A DNA stretch of 64,000 nt from Leptolyngbya sp. KIOST-1 (GCF_000763385.1 NZ_JQFA01000002.1:2356001-2420000); one strand, 5' to 3'; shown: positions 40,440 to 49,827, counted from the stretch's first letter. The notes: generated by a model from the sequence alone, not told the origin. Numbers and translations are program-made.

Positions 40440-41597
40440 CTATACGTTGACCTGGAGCTGCGGTTCTAGCGGTTCGCTGGGATCGATCACTGTGGTACCC
40501 GACCCGCTTCCCGAGGTCGCCCCTCGACCGTTGCCCCACACCACTCGGCGGCTACCCGGCGGCAGAGCAATGGTCTCGGTGCCAGCTGAGGTCAGCCAGA
40601 TCGTGGATTTCTGCGGTAGAGCGATCGCGCCCTGGGCGGGTCTGAGCGCTACCCCAGCCAGGGCATACATGACCCGAGGCTGCTCTCTGAGTAGGGCATC
40701 CTGCCCCGATGAATCAGGCTGGGGGAGCCACAGGGCGGCGGCAAACCCCTGCTTGAGGGCATAGCTGTAGAGCGAAGCCGCCGCAATTACCGCCTGCTCA
40801 AAGCTGGGCTCGTCCCAGCGGGCCGTGGTGTCGAGGGCAATCACCACCTCGCGGCTGGCGGTCATAGTTTCCAGTTCGCGTACTCGGAGTTCGCCGTAGC
40901 GAGCGCTGGTGCGCCAGTGAATCAGGCGGGTGGGATCGCCCCAGCGGTAGGGGCGCAGCGATCGCGTCACCCCCTGAGTATCGGCCTGGGCGAGGGGGTT
41001 GTAGCGCCAGTGCTGGCCCTGGCGGGGGCCAACGGTATCAAGCAAAGGACAACGTTTCAGGGGCAACACCTGGGGGTAAACCACCGCCGTGGCAGGCGCT
41101 GCCATCGATCGCCGGCACCAGAACAGGCCCAGGGGTGCCGCCGTCCGCAGATCGGCCCTGGACCACTGGTAAATGCCCCGCCGCCGGGTGGGAAGTTGAT
41201 AGCGCCAGATGTAGGTTTGGCCGGGCAGGAGACTGCTGACCGCCTGCACCTGAACCGCCCCCAGCCCCTTAGGCAGAGGATCGATTAGTTGAAACAGTCC
41301 TTTGGTCTGGCGCTGGGGATTGCGAACCTGAAGTTCAACGGCCAGGGGCACCTCAGCGGTAACGGGCTGGATGGGCGATCGCGTTACCACCAGCCCGTTC
41401 AGGTTGCGGGGGGGCAGCAGAGCTGCTATCACCAGCAGGGCCAGCATCACGCCGCTAATCACGTAGAGCCAGCCGGCCAGGGTATTAGTCGCCGCCGCAA
41501 AAAAGAATAGCGCCAGTCCCAGCAGGATCCAGCCAACGTAGGCGGGGTTAACCCAGCGATGCTCAAGCCAGTCGGTGAAGCGTGCCGCAAATTTCAT
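40440..41597 (-). CDS. DUF58 domain-containing membrane protein
   Basis: A 385-residue protein with two N-terminal membrane helices (VGWILLGLALFFFAAATNTL and the next segment). A CARDB/immunoglobulin-like region (about 75-140) is followed by the DUF58 core: RPYRWGDPTRLIHWRTSARY, GELRVRELE, then VVIALDTTARWDEPSFEQAV, a von Willebrand A-like strand. DUF58 proteins usually stand with MoxR ATPases and transglutaminase-like proteins; none is adjacent here. The role is unknown, probably envelope-related. A terminator for the gene upstream (typA) separates the two transcripts. Confidence 0.85.
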   Translation of the reverse strand: MKFAARFTDWLEHRWVNPAYVGWILLGLALFFFAAATNTLAGWLYVISGVMLALLVIAALLPPRNLNGLVVTRSPIQPVTAEVPLAVELQVRNPQRQTKGLFQLIDPLPKGLGAVQVQAVSSLLPGQTYIWRYQLPTRRRGIYQWSRADLRTAAPLGLFWCRRSMAAPATAVVYPQVLPLKRCPLLDTVGPRQGQHWRYNPLAQADTQGVTRSLRPYRWGDPTRLIHWRTSARYGELRVRELETMTASREVVIALDTTARWDEPSFEQAVIAAASLYSYALKQGFAAALWLPQPDSSGQDALLREQPRVMYALAGVALRPAQGAIALPQKSTIWLTSAGTETIALPPGSRRVVWGNGRGATSGSGSGTTVIDPSEPLEPQLQVNV

Positions 41598-41610
41598 CTA
41601 ATTGCCTGCT

Positions 41611-41644
41611 AAAAAAACAGGGTGGCAGATCGTCAGCCACCCTG
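41611..41644 (-). terminator. Terminator of typA
   Basis: CAGGGTGGC at 41618-41626 pairs with GCCACCCTG at 41636-41644 (nine bases loop). The A-run at 41611-41617 is the T-tail on the minus strand. It sits only 20 bases beyond the typA stop. Confidence 0.9.
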
Positions 41645-41664
41645 AGGTCTAGAACTTACTCTGA

Positions 41665-43455
41665 TTAGCGCTTGACCAGCTTCTTAGACATCTTGCGCAG
41701 ACGAATCGACTCGGGGGTAATTTCCACCAGTTCGTCAGGGCCGATGTACTCCAGGGCGCGCTCCAGGCTCATATCCACCGGAGTTTGGAGCTGCACCAGT
41801 TCGTCGCCACTGGCGGCCCGGTGGTTGGTCAGCTGCTTAGTCTTGCAGATGTTGAGGTCGAGATCCTGGTTGCGGTTGTGCTCACCCACAATCATGCCCT
41901 TGTACACTTTGGTGCCGGGGCTGATGAAAAACACGCCGCGATCCTCGGCGTTCTTGAGGGCGTAGAAGGTGGCCACCCCTTCCTCAAAGGCAATCAGGAC
42001 ACCGTTGCGACGGGCCTCAATATCGCCACCCAGGGGCCGGTAGTCCAGGAAGCTGTGGTTCATGATCCCCTCCCCGCGGGTCAGGCGCATGAACTCGCCC
42101 CGGAAGCCGATCAGCCCCCGCGCCGGAATCACAAACTCCAGGGTGGCACGACCGTCCCCCAGCACCCGCATGTCCTGTAGTTCGCCACGGCGCTGGCCGA
42201 TGCGCTCCATGCAGCCACCCACACCGTCTTCGGGCACGTCGAGCACCAGCAGCTCGTAGGGCTCGCAGGGCTGGCCGTTGACTTCGCGGTAGATCACCTG
42301 GGGCTGGGACACCTGAAACTCATAGCCTTCCCGACGCATGGTCTCAATCAAAATGCCCAGGTGCAGCTCGCCCCGGCCCGACACTGAAAAGCGATCGGGG
42401 GAGTCGGTGGGCTCCACCCGCAGCGCCACGTTAGTCTCCAGTTCGCGCATGAGGCGATCGCGCAGCTGCCGCGAGGTGACAAAACTGCCCTCCTGGCCCG
42501 CAAAGGGCGAATCGTTGACCACAAAGGTCATCTGCAGGGTGGGCTCGTCCACCTTGATCAGGGGCAGCGCCTGGGGATTGGTGGGGCAGGTGATGGTCTC
42601 GCCGATGTTGGCGTCAGCAAATCCCGCTACCGCCACAATATTGCCCGCCGAGGCCTGCTCAATCTCGATCCGGCGCAGGCCCTCAAAGCCCAGCAGCTTG
42701 GAGATTTTGGACTTCACCATGCTGCCGTCTTCCTTGATCAGGGCAGCCTGCTGGCCCGCATTGATGGTGCCGTTGTGAATTTTGCCAATCACAATGCGGC
42801 CCAGGTACTCCGAATAGTCGAGGGTGGTCACCTGAATTTGCAGAGGCTTTTCAGGATCGCCCACCGGGGGCGGTACGTGGTCCAGAATGGACTCAAACAT
42901 CGGCTTCATATCGACGCCGTCGTCTTCGAGCTTGGTTTTCGCGTAGCCCGCCAGACCCGAGGCAAATAGGTAGGGGAAGTCGCACTGATCGTCGTCCGCC
43001 CCGAGCTCAATAAAGAGATCCAGCACTTTGTCTACGGCCCCGTGGGGTTCAGCCTGGGGGCGATCGATTTTGTTCACCACCACAATCGGGCGCAGCCCCT
43101 TCTCCAGGGCCTTTTTCAGCACAAAGCGGGTCTGGGGCATGGGCCCTTCGTTGGCGTCGACGATCAAAATGCAGCCGTCCACCATGCCCAACACCCGCTC
43201 CACCTCACCGCCAAAGTCAGCGTGGCCGGGGGTGTCAATGATGTTGATCAGGGTGTCGCCGTAGCGAACGGCGGTATTTTTCGACAGAATGGTAATGCCA
43301 CGCTCTCGCTCTAGGTCGTTGGAGTCCATGACGCAGTCGGGTACATCTTCCCCTTCGCGAAAAATGCCAGACTGCTTTAGCAGGGCATCGACCAGAGTAG
43401 TTTTGCCGTGGTCAACGTGGGCAATAATTGCAACGTTGCGAATGGGAAGCGTCAT
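41665..43455 (-). CDS. typA: Ribosome-associated GTPase TypA/BipA
   Basis: A translational GTPase of 596 residues that binds the ribosome and helps 50S assembly and stress adaptation. G-motifs are complete: [14 protein letters not shown] (residues 12-25), RGITILSK (switch I), [14 protein letters not shown] (switch II), [10 protein letters not shown] and a SGLAG-type G5. The EF-G-like domains III and V follow, then the BipA-specific C-terminal domain ([20 protein letters not shown] and [20 protein letters not shown]). Length and motif spacing are normal. It runs as a single-gene unit with a clear terminator. Confidence 0.97.
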   Translation of the reverse strand: MTLPIRNVAIIAHVDHGKTTLVDALLKQSGIFREGEDVPDCVMDSNDLERERGITILSKNTAVRYGDTLINIIDTPGHADFGGEVERVLGMVDGCILIVDANEGPMPQTRFVLKKALEKGLRPIVVVNKIDRPQAEPHGAVDKVLDLFIELGADDDQCDFPYLFASGLAGYAKTKLEDDGVDMKPMFESILDHVPPPVGDPEKPLQIQVTTLDYSEYLGRIVIGKIHNGTINAGQQAALIKEDGSMVKSKISKLLGFEGLRRIEIEQASAGNIVAVAGFADANIGETITCPTNPQALPLIKVDEPTLQMTFVVNDSPFAGQEGSFVTSRQLRDRLMRELETNVALRVEPTDSPDRFSVSGRGELHLGILIETMRREGYEFQVSQPQVIYREVNGQPCEPYELLVLDVPEDGVGGCMERIGQRRGELQDMRVLGDGRATLEFVIPARGLIGFRGEFMRLTRGEGIMNHSFLDYRPLGGDIEARRNGVLIAFEEGVATFYALKNAEDRGVFFISPGTKVYKGMIVGEHNRNQDLDLNICKTKQLTNHRAASGDELVQLQTPVDMSLERALEYIGPDELVEITPESIRLRKMSKKLVKR

Positions 43456-43637
43456 AACTGGGTAAACCTAGGCGACAGTAAGCGGGCGACGAAACTACCC
43501 CCGAGCGCCAAACGTTAGGAAGCTCAAGACAAGTTCCGAATATGCAAAAAGACTTAACAATTGTAGCTCACTAGACAGGGCCTTGACGAAACTGGGGCAG
43601 GTAAATATCCCTTCCCTGAAATCTCAGCTTGGGGCCC

Positions 43638-43664
43638 AAAAAAAGGACGCCCGTAGGCGTCCTT
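43638..43664 (-). terminator. Intrinsic terminator of petA
   Basis: AAGGACGCC at 43643-43651 pairs with GGCGTCCTT at 43656-43664 (loop of four bases), with a seven-A run at 43638-43644 acting as T-tail on the minus strand. Confidence 0.9.
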
Positions 43665-43687
43665 ACCTGAATATTGTGCAATATTGT

Positions 43688-43711
43688 GCCCCCAAAACGC
43701 TGCTTGGGGGC
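43688..43711 (-). terminator. Hairpin directly after the petA stop
   Basis: GCCCCCAA at 43688-43695 pairs with TTGGGGGC at 43704-43711, eight-base loop. It lies 11 bases past the petA stop codon and 24 bases before the main terminator, so the petCA message would end in two stacked hairpins. A direct repeat ATATTGTGC (43671 and 43681) lies between them. Confidence 0.7.
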
Positions 43712-43722
43712 ATAGGCAGAGG

Positions 43723-44688
43723 TTACATCGTGAGACCAGCGGCCTGCACCTTCTCCACCTGCTTCTTCTTCAGCACCAGCATGATCTGGGTCAGCATCAC
43801 CGCCGCCAGGAAAGCGACTAAACCTTTGATCCGGTTGGGGCTTTGCAGGACAATCTCGGTATCCATCTGGCCAAAACCGCCCACGTTGGGGTTGCTGGTC
43901 AGGGGCTTACCGGCTTCGACGACATCCCCTGCGGCCACCAGCAGTTCGGGCCCAGCAGGGATGGTTTCGGTCACGGCATCGCCAGCCTCAGACTGGATGG
44001 TGACCAGATAGCCACCGGCCGCCTGGGGCTCAACATCGGTGACGGTGCCGTTCACGCTGGCGTTGTAGACGGTGTTGTTGCTGGCCTGGCCGGTGGGATA
44101 GACCTGGCCCCGGCCCCGGTTGCCACCCACGTGAATCTGATATTTGCCGAAGGAGACCGATTTGTTCTGGTTGGGGTCGGGGGACAGCACCGGGAAAACG
44201 ATCTCCTGGTACTGCTCACCGGGCAGCGGGCCGACCAGCACGATGTTTTCCTGGGTATCGCTGTAGGGCATGAAGTAGGTACTGCCGACTTCCTCCTGAA
44301 GCTCCTCGGAAATGCGATCCGGGGGAGCAATTTTGAAGCCCTCGGGCAGCACCACCACGGCACCGACGTTCAGACCGCCACGGCTACCGTCGCCCAGAAC
44401 TTGCTGGGTGTCGAGGTCGTAGGGAATTTCGACTTTGAGCTTAAAGACAGAGTCAGGCAGTACAGCCTGGGGTACTTCCACCTTGGTGGGCTTGGCGGCC
44501 AGGTGACAGTTGGCACAGACAATGCGCCCGGTGGCTTCCCGAGGGGTGGCGTAGTTCTCTTGGGCCCAGAAGGGGTAAGCCTCGGCGGTTTGAGGTACCG
44601 CCAGCCAGCCTGCAAACACCGTCAGAATGGCTGTGCAGGTGATGACGAAGGGGCGCAAGCCGTTGATCAATGACGTCAATTTATTCAT
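43723..44688 (-). CDS. petA: Cytochrome f (PetA)
   Basis: The c-type cytochrome of the b6f complex, in the thylakoid lumen, reduced by the Rieske protein and oxidised by plastocyanin or cytochrome c6. The 321-residue precursor has a signal sequence ending [12 protein letters not shown]; the mature N-terminal Tyr is an axial heme ligand. The heme site is CANCH (near residue 63). The lysine-rich luminal domains and a C-terminal membrane anchor ([20 protein letters not shown]) complete the protein. ATG 44688 is the family start; an upstream frame to 44763 is spurious. petC lies just upstream on the same strand, with a family A repeat between. Confidence 0.97.
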   Translation of the reverse strand: MNKLTSLINGLRPFVITCTAILTVFAGWLAVPQTAEAYPFWAQENYATPREATGRIVCANCHLAAKPTKVEVPQAVLPDSVFKLKVEIPYDLDTQQVLGDGSRGGLNVGAVVVLPEGFKIAPPDRISEELQEEVGSTYFMPYSDTQENIVLVGPLPGEQYQEIVFPVLSPDPNQNKSVSFGKYQIHVGGNRGRGQVYPTGQASNNTVYNASVNGTVTDVEPQAAGGYLVTIQSEAGDAVTETIPAGPELLVAAGDVVEAGKPLTSNPNVGGFGQMDTEIVLQSPNRIKGLVAFLAAVMLTQIMLVLKKKQVEKVQAAGLTM

Positions 44689-44750
44689 GCGTTCAGAACT
44701 TAGGTCAACTGGAGTTTGGGGTTGCAGGTTGCTGAAGCTCAGGCCAAAAC

Positions 44751-44879
44751 CAGGGGCTGTCATCAGCTTGCTGCTAAACGCTCAAAAGTCAAGGGTTACA
44801 GCCCCTAGCCTGTGATTTGGGTCGGGCGTGGCAAAGCTTGATACACCGGACTTTTGGCCACAACTGAAAACACGCCCTA
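44751..44879 (-). repeat. Family A palindromic repeat, copy A2, between petC and petA
   Basis: A full-length copy on the minus strand. It starts with the petC stop codon (TAGGGCGTG), continues TGGCCAAAAG...CAAGCTTTGCCACGCCCGAC, then AGGGGCTGT...GACAGCCCC. It fills 129 of the 188 bases between petC and petA. Each half folds as a stem-loop (GGCGTG/CACGCC and AGGGGCTGT/ACAGCCCCT). Confidence 0.85.
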
Positions 44880-45419
44880 GGCCCACCAGGGATTTTCGCC
44901 GGTGCGGAAGTCGGTTTCAGTCCAATTGCTCAGGGCTACTTTGTCGTCTTCGGTGACGTCGGCGTGGGCCAGAGCCAGGGATAGCGGCGCTGGACCGCGC
45001 ACCACTTTGCCAGCGGCGTCATACTGGGAACCGTGGCAGGGGCACATAAACTTGTTTTCGCTGGCATTCCAGGGCACCACGCAGCCCAGGTGAGTGCAAA
45101 TGGAGTTGATACCATAGCTTTCCAAAGAGCCACTTTCCTGCACCACCAGGTAGGTGGGGTCGCCCTTGAGCCCCTGCACCAGAACGCGATCGCCGGGCTT
45201 GTGAGTCGCCACAAACTCGCTGGCAATCACATCATTGCCCAGTTCGTTCTTGGCGGTTACCCCCCCTCCACCGGTACCGCTGGAGGGGGGAACAAAGTAC
45301 TTGATCACGGGATAGAGCATGCCGCCAACGGCCCCAGAGGCAGCACCCAGCAGCAGCAGGTTCATAAATTGGCGTCGCCCCAAATCAGGGACATCGGAGG
45401 TTCCAGAAACTTGAGTCAT
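44877..45419 (-). CDS. petC: Cytochrome b6f Rieske iron-sulfur protein (PetC)
   Basis: The [2Fe-2S] subunit that takes electrons from plastoquinol and passes them to cytochrome f. The 180 residues have one N-terminal membrane anchor with a twin-Arg-like [19 protein letters not shown]. The cluster-binding segments are CTHLGC (near 109-114) and CPCHGSQY (near 127-134), both intact, with the disulfide cysteines. The C-terminus ends NPWWA, typical for the family. ATG 45419 is well placed. The gene pairs with petA as the usual petCA operon. Its stop codon belongs to repeat A2. Confidence 0.97.
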   Translation of the reverse strand: MTQVSGTSDVPDLGRRQFMNLLLLGAASGAVGGMLYPVIKYFVPPSSGTGGGGVTAKNELGNDVIASEFVATHKPGDRVLVQGLKGDPTYLVVQESGSLESYGINSICTHLGCVVPWNASENKFMCPCHGSQYDAAGKVVRGPAPLSLALAHADVTEDDKVALSNWTETDFRTGENPWWA

Positions 45420-45877
45420 AATCCAGACTGGTATACCTGTTTCAAATGAATGACAGCTATCAACGGCGGTAGCTGAGCCTAGATCAACGGCAGCGGACTA
45501 AACTGACCCCTGCCATCGCTAGACAAACCCTTAGCGGGGCACCAATTTGGAGCAGTCCCGATGTCGCTGACCACGCCTTTAGCTTTACCAATCGTATTAT
45601 TGCACCTTGCTGTTCTCAGAAAATCTTGGCAGGGGATAAATTGGCCACTGCGATCGCGCTTTTCCGATCGCAAACCCCAGAAAGAGCGGGATCAAAGGGG
45701 GATTTCAGGGCACAAAACCGTCAATGAACCATTGTGGCGACAACTCAATCATTTTTTTGGCCAAATGTCGGTTTTTTTGCCTAATTTTGACCAGTGGGAG
45801 GACGGATCAACCGGGCTTGCCCTTCAGGACGTATCGTAAAGAAATGTATCAGGCGTAGCCAGGGAAGGGGTAAGGCG
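45420..45877. promoter_or_regulatory. Divergent region between petC and the DUF3067 gene
   Basis: Four hundred and fifty-eight bases that must contain the petCA promoter and that of the DUF3067 gene. TTTTTTTGGCC and TTTTTTTGCC tracts occur near 45752-45782. Reading frames are open but none shows a family signature. No RNA gene was recognised. Confidence 0.4.
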
Positions 45878-46195
45878 ATGACAGGGGAAGAGTTGCAGGG
45901 GCTGCTGATCGAGAAGTGGGGCTACTCTTTTGATATTCAGTTTCGGCGTACCCAGGGCAAGATTTTTCTCCAGGTGATGTGGCGCTACCTGGAGCAGGTG
46001 TCGTTTCCACTCAGCGAGGAGGAGTATCTGGCCCACTTGAATCAGGTGCTGCTGTACCTGCACGAGTGGGGGCAGGTGGACTATGTGCAGCAGTGGATTG
46101 CTCAAACCCGCGATCGCCCCCGTCTGGGCAAAGCCGTCAGCATTCCCCTGCCCCTGGGGGAACGGGCGCTGGAGTGGCTGACGGACGAGTTTTAG
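45878..46195 (+). CDS. DUF3067 family protein
   Basis: A 105-residue soluble protein of the DUF3067 family, found in cyanobacteria and chloroplasts. It begins MTGEELQGLLIEKWGYSFDI and continues RRTQGKIFLQVMWRYLEQ and FPLSEEEYLAHLNQVLLYLHEWG, all family-typical. Conservation in plants suggests a plastid-related role, but I do not know one. ATG 45878 is chosen because it gives the family N-terminus; an in-frame upstream start at 45794 is rejected. It converges with a VOC family gene. Confidence 0.88.
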   Translation: MTGEELQGLLIEKWGYSFDIQFRRTQGKIFLQVMWRYLEQVSFPLSEEEYLAHLNQVLLYLHEWGQVDYVQQWIAQTRDRPRLGKAVSIPLPLGERALEWLTDEF

Positions 46196-46284
46196 CCCAT
46201 TGCCCCCGTGGGAAAACTCCCTGTACACAGTCAAGTTGTTTCGGGTTGGACAGCCCAGTCAAACTGCTGCTAGCAAACTGGGGG

Positions 46285-46674
46285 TCAGCGCTCGTATAGC
46301 TCGATGGGAAGCTGGTCAGGGTCTTGGAAAAATACAAACCGCCGTCCGGTAAAAGGATCCAGCCGAATGGCTTCGGTTGCTACCCCCTGCCCGTGGAGAT
46401 GCTGAATCGCTGCTTCGAGATTCGTGACCTCCAGGGCCAGATGTCGTAGGCCCTGGGCCTCCGGGCGGGAAGGCCGGGGCGGTGGACAGGGAAAGGAAAA
46501 CAGCTCAATCTGAGTACCGTCCGCCAGGCTCAGGTCGAGTTTGTAGGACTGACGCTCGGCCCGGTAGGTTTCGCGGATGACCTCGAACCCCAGCACCTGG
46601 GTGTAGAAACGCTTTGAGCGGGGGTAGTCACCACAGATAATGGCGATGTGGTGAATGCCGTGGAACAATGACAT
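46285..46674 (-). CDS. VOC (glyoxalase/bleomycin resistance) family protein, YaeR-like
   Basis: A 129-residue single vicinal-oxygen-chelate module: HGIHHIAIICGDYPRSKRFY at the start, then FYTQVLGFEVIRETYRAER, GTQIELFSFPCPPP, LRHLALEVTNLEAAIQHLHG and DPDQLPIELYER at the end. Metal ligands expected for this fold (His in HHIAI, Glu in IELFSF, His in LRHLAL and Glu in PIELYE) are all in place. It resembles the YaeR/GloA2 group, whose substrate is not established. No signal peptide. It is transcribed away from prs. Confidence 0.85.
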   Translation of the reverse strand: MSLFHGIHHIAIICGDYPRSKRFYTQVLGFEVIRETYRAERQSYKLDLSLADGTQIELFSFPCPPPRPSRPEAQGLRHLALEVTNLEAAIQHLHGQGVATEAIRLDPFTGRRFVFFQDPDQLPIELYER

Positions 46675-46819
46675 AGCCAGTAAAGGAAATTTGCAGTCTC
46701 AACCTACAGTCAGTAACTGCTGGAGCAAGAGCCGTCCCGGGCTGAGAACGCTGAACGCCCGAGGATACTGAGGCTGCGAGTGATAACCACCGCCGCGATC
46801 GCGCATTTTTAAGGATAAA

Positions 46820-46860
46820 TGCTCAAAAGCTTTTTGAGTTGGGATGCTAGGATTTCCTAG
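46820..46860 (+). promoter_or_regulatory. Leader hairpins upstream of prs
   Basis: Two small palindromes: CTCAAAAGC...TTTTTGAG around 46820-46837, and CTAGG/CCTAG at 46848-46860 with an ATTT-type loop. The second ends exactly before the GTG start codon and would cover the AGGA ribosome-binding site, so it could tune prs translation. Confidence 0.4.
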
Positions 46861-47880
46861 GTGAACATGCTCAGAGGGCCTGATGTGATCCGTTCTGCCA
46901 CTTTGCCAACGCAAACTCCGTCGCTGCCGCACTTCGGAGAGAACAACCGCCTCAAACTTTTTTCCGGTTCAGCCAACGTTGATTTGGCCCGCGAAGTGGC
47001 TCGCTACCTGGGGTTGGACCTCGGCCCAATGGTGCGCAAGCGCTTTGCCGATGGCGAACTCTACATTCAGATTCAGGAGTCGATTCGTGGTTGCGACGTC
47101 TATCTAATTCAGCCGACCTGTCAGCCAGTGAACGATCACCTGATGGAACTGCTGATCATGATTGACGCCTGCAGGCGCGCCTCGGCTCGGCAGATTACGG
47201 CTGTGATCCCGTACTACGGCTACGCTCGGGCCGATCGCAAGACCGCCGGGCGCGAGTCAATTACCGCCAAGCTGGTGGCCAACCTGATAACCAAGGCCGG
47301 AGCCAGTCGGGTGCTGGCTATCGATCTACACTCGGCCCAAATTCAGGGCTACTTCGATATTCCCTGCGACCATGTCTACGGCACTCCGGTGCTGATCGAC
47401 TATATCGCCAGCAAAAACCTCGAGGACCTGGTGGTCGTCTCTCCAGATGTGGGCGGTGTGGCCCGAGCCCGAGCCTTTGCTAAGAAGCTGAACGATGCGC
47501 CCCTAGCCATTATTGACAAACGCCGTCAGGCCCACAACGTGGCCGAGGTGATGAACGTGGTGGGCGATGTGCATGGCAAAACAGCCGTGCTGGTGGACGA
47601 CATGATCGATACCGCTGGCACCATTTGCGAAGGGGCTCGCCTGCTGAAGCAGGAGGGGGCTCGCCAGGTCTACGCCTGCGCCACCCACCCGGTGTTTTCG
47701 CCCCCGGCGGTGGAGCGACTTTCGGCGGGGCTATTCGAGGAAGTGATTGTCACTAACACCATTCCCATGACGGCAGCCCGTCAGTTTAAGCAGCTCACCG
47801 TGCTGTCGATGGCCAACCTGCTGGGCGAAGCAATCTGGCGTATTCACGAGGAAAGCTCGGTCAGCAGCATGTTCCGCTAG
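46861..47880 (+). CDS. prs: Ribose-phosphate pyrophosphokinase
   Basis: PRPP synthetase makes 5-phosphoribosyl diphosphate from ribose 5-phosphate and ATP for purine, pyrimidine, histidine and tryptophan synthesis. The 339 residues show RLKLFSGSANVDLAREVARY, RKRFADGELYIQIQESIRG, the flexible loop region, HSAQIQGYFDIPCDH with catalytic His, VVSPDVGGVARAR and the PRPP-binding loop VLVDDMIDTAGT. The N-terminus has about 25 extra residues (RSATLPTQTPSLPHFGENNR) common in cyanobacteria. The start is GTG 46861; an ATG two codons later is equally possible. Its product supports the his genes in this window. Confidence 0.96.
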   Translation: MNMLRGPDVIRSATLPTQTPSLPHFGENNRLKLFSGSANVDLAREVARYLGLDLGPMVRKRFADGELYIQIQESIRGCDVYLIQPTCQPVNDHLMELLIMIDACRRASARQITAVIPYYGYARADRKTAGRESITAKLVANLITKAGASRVLAIDLHSAQIQGYFDIPCDHVYGTPVLIDYIASKNLEDLVVVSPDVGGVARARAFAKKLNDAPLAIIDKRRQAHNVAEVMNVVGDVHGKTAVLVDDMIDTAGTICEGARLLKQEGARQVYACATHPVFSPPAVERLSAGLFEEVIVTNTIPMTAARQFKQLTVLSMANLLGEAIWRIHEESSVSSMFR

Positions 47881-47973
47881 GAGCTGGCCAAGATCGACTG
47901 CTCTGCCCCGACTGTGTCTGGGGTTCAGGTGAAGGGGGAGAATGCTGGGCATCCTCCCCCTTCGCGGTTGGGC

Positions 47974-48426
47974 TCAAGCGTCTTCGTCTAGAAACTCAGG
48001 CTGACCGCTGCCTGGGATCGGCCAGTCGGGGTTTTCGCCGCCGACGTAGCAGGTTTCGATCGCCACGTATTCGCGGCTGAACTGCTCCAGAGTGTTGATC
48101 AAAACGTCGAGGGCCAGGGCATCGCTGGTGCCTAGGTCGAGCCAGCAGCGGGCCCAGAGCCCCTGGTATTCGACTTCGCCGATGTTGTGCATCACCGAGA
48201 GCATACTGCCGGTCAGCTGATCCTGGTCGTAGGGCAGGTAGTTGATGTCCAGACCAGTGTCCTGGACCTGGAGATTTTCGGCATTGAAGCCGCCCAGCTT
48301 GCCCAGGAAAAACCACGACGAAAAAACTTCGTCGATGTACTGCTGCTCCATTGTGGAGGGCACGGTTTCAAACTTCAGCCAAATCCAGAGGTTAAAGAAG
48401 TCGCACTCGCGAAATTCCACCTGCAT
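47974..48426 (-). CDS. DUF3531 family protein
   Basis: A 150-residue acidic protein with the DUF3531 pattern: MQVEFRECDFFNLWIWLKFE, then SSWFFLGKLGGFNAENLQVQ, DQLTGSMLSVMHNIGEVEYQ and GLWARCWLDLGTSDALALDV. The family is found in cyanobacteria and plastids. I know no function; conservation in plants hints at a photosynthesis- or plastid-related task. The ATG lies 4 bases from a hairpin that ends the neighbouring TPR transcript. The gene converges with prs. Confidence 0.88.
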   Translation of the reverse strand: MQVEFRECDFFNLWIWLKFETVPSTMEQQYIDEVFSSWFFLGKLGGFNAENLQVQDTGLDINYLPYDQDQLTGSMLSVMHNIGEVEYQGLWARCWLDLGTSDALALDVLINTLEQFSREYVAIETCYVGGENPDWPIPGSGQPEFLDEDA

Positions 48427-48430
48427 AACA

Positions 48431-48463
48431 AAGCCCTACGCTGCACTACTCAGCATAGGGCTT
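48431..48463 (-). terminator. Hairpin between the TPR gene and the DUF3531 gene
   Basis: AAGCCCTA at 48431-48438 pairs with TAGGGCTT at 48456-48463, with an inner GCTG/CAGC extension. Read leftward it follows the TPR gene's stop by 22 bases and ends in TTTGTT. It may end that transcript or fold in the leader of the DUF3531 gene. Confidence 0.65.
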
Positions 48464-48485
48464 AATTAAGCTGAACTCGCGATCG

Positions 48486-49418
48486 CTAGCCTTCGTTAAT
48501 GCGCGATCGCTCGACGCACACGTCGCTGGCGACGCCCTCAGCCTGACAGGCTTCGAAGGCGATTTGCCGCGCCGTCGAAGCGGGCAGCTGGTCGGCGTAG
48601 GTCAGCGCCGAGCGGTAGAAGGGCAGGCTGGCAGCGTACTGCTGCTGCAGGAACAAAATCTGGGCTTTCAGGTAGAGCAGGTCGGGGTTCTCGGGAGCCG
48701 CCGCCAGGGCTTTGTCGACCTCGGCCAGGGCTTCGCTGTAGCGGCCCATGTCGCGCATGCCGATGGCAATCCCCCGATGGGTGAGAAAGTCGGGGTGGCC
48801 ATTTTGCAGACGAGCGATCGCCTGGTCGGGGTTGGCAAAGGGCAGGTTGACCGCCAGCAGCAGGTCCATAAAGCCCTTCAGCAGGCTGAGTTCGGGATCG
48901 CTGGGGTTGATCTGCTCGGCGGCCTCCAGCTCACGAAAGACCCGCTGGAGCAGGCGCAGGGCCGTCGGGGTGCCCCGAGCGATACCCTGGGTTTGCAGCG
49001 TGTGGGCTCCTTCCATAAAGATGCCCACGGCTGTGTAGAGGTGTCCCCGCAGGGGATCGGTCGCCTTGAGCGCCGTGGCGGTCTGCTGAGTGCGCTGGGC
49101 CTGCTGGGCCAGCTGGGTCAGGTCTCTATTCAGGTAGCCCAGGGCGGCCGCAATGGCATAGTTCATGGGCTCGTGGGGTTCTGCGGCGATCGCCTGCCCC
49201 ACCAGCGCCTCAGCCGCGGTGTAGTTGCCTTCAAAAAACAGCGCGTTGAAGACGGCTTCGGTCTTCTCGCCGATGTTGTGAGGATTGGTGGTGCGAAACG
49301 GATCCCCAGCTTGGGCTGCGGGAGCCAAGGCCAAAAAAGCGACGGTGAGCGTACCGGCCGATAGCGCTTTCAGGCGCGTCCCTAGACGCAGGGAGGCAAG
49401 GCGAGCGTGAAGAACCAT
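48486..49418 (-). CDS. Sll0314/Alr-type TPR repeat protein, exported
   Basis: A 310-residue secreted protein. The signal peptide ends in LAPAAQAGDP near residue 38. Helical repeats follow, including LFFEGNYTAAEALVGQAI and a clear TPR near the C-terminus (GRYSEALAEVDKALAAAPENPDLLYLKA split over two helices, then QQYAASLPFYRSALTYADQL). It matches the cyanobacterial Sll0314-type TPR family of unknown function, which probably acts as a scaffold outside the cytoplasm. ATG 49418 is used; a TTG two codons upstream is the alternative. The terminal SDVCVERSRINEG has a lone Cys-pair with CQAEG. Confidence 0.82.
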   Translation of the reverse strand: MVLHARLASLRLGTRLKALSAGTLTVAFLALAPAAQAGDPFRTTNPHNIGEKTEAVFNALFFEGNYTAAEALVGQAIAAEPHEPMNYAIAAALGYLNRDLTQLAQQAQRTQQTATALKATDPLRGHLYTAVGIFMEGAHTLQTQGIARGTPTALRLLQRVFRELEAAEQINPSDPELSLLKGFMDLLLAVNLPFANPDQAIARLQNGHPDFLTHRGIAIGMRDMGRYSEALAEVDKALAAAPENPDLLYLKAQILFLQQQYAASLPFYRSALTYADQLPASTARQIAFEACQAEGVASDVCVERSRINEG

Positions 49419-49569
49419 AATCAATTTTCCGTTACGACCTGAACAGGTGGAACCAAACGTTGGATCTGGAGGGGAGGAGATGATTGAGTGGCAGTGGTGC
49501 TATTCAATGGCCCCATTGTGGCGAATTTGCCCCGGGTTTGCGGCAGTAATGTTACAGAAGCTACACTGG

Positions 49570-49701
49570 CCTAGGGCTTATCCTCCAGGTCTAGCCAGAG
49601 CGCTTCTCCCATCAGCGTTGCCACGCCTGGCTCAGCAACCAGGCCAGGGGCTGAAACCGTCAATACGTGTGCCAGGCACTACTGATTGACGACACCCCTG
49701 C
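49570..49701 (+). repeat. Family A palindromic repeat, diverged copy A4, in the gap 49419-49827
   Basis: Starts CTAGGGCTTATCC and continues with GTTGCCACGCCTGGC, CAGGCCAGGGGCTGAAACC and ACTGATTGACGACACCCCTG, in the same order as copies A2 and A3 but with many changes. The rest of the gap holds a GGAGG-preceded 70-codon frame (from ATG 49480) whose second half is repeat sequence, so I do not call it a gene. Upstream promoter for the ABC gene is not resolved. Confidence 0.65.
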
Positions 49702-49827
49702 CCCCAGTGACAACCCCTCAGTATCCACCGGGAGCAGCTCTGTAGGGCACACTGGAGAGGGGATCAACTCCGTTGAGCAATCTTCCCTAGCTTAGCTGTG
49801 TCGTCTGCTGTTTTCCTGTCGGCTAAA

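Noticed and set aside
45561..45839. 92-codon plus-strand frame upstream of the DUF3067 gene
   Set aside because: No recognisable domain and no ribosome site; it lies in what should be the petC promoter region. Not fully excluded.
49480..49689. 70-codon frame with GGAGG ahead, right of the TPR gene
   Set aside because: The second half is repeat A4 sequence, and there is no family signature.
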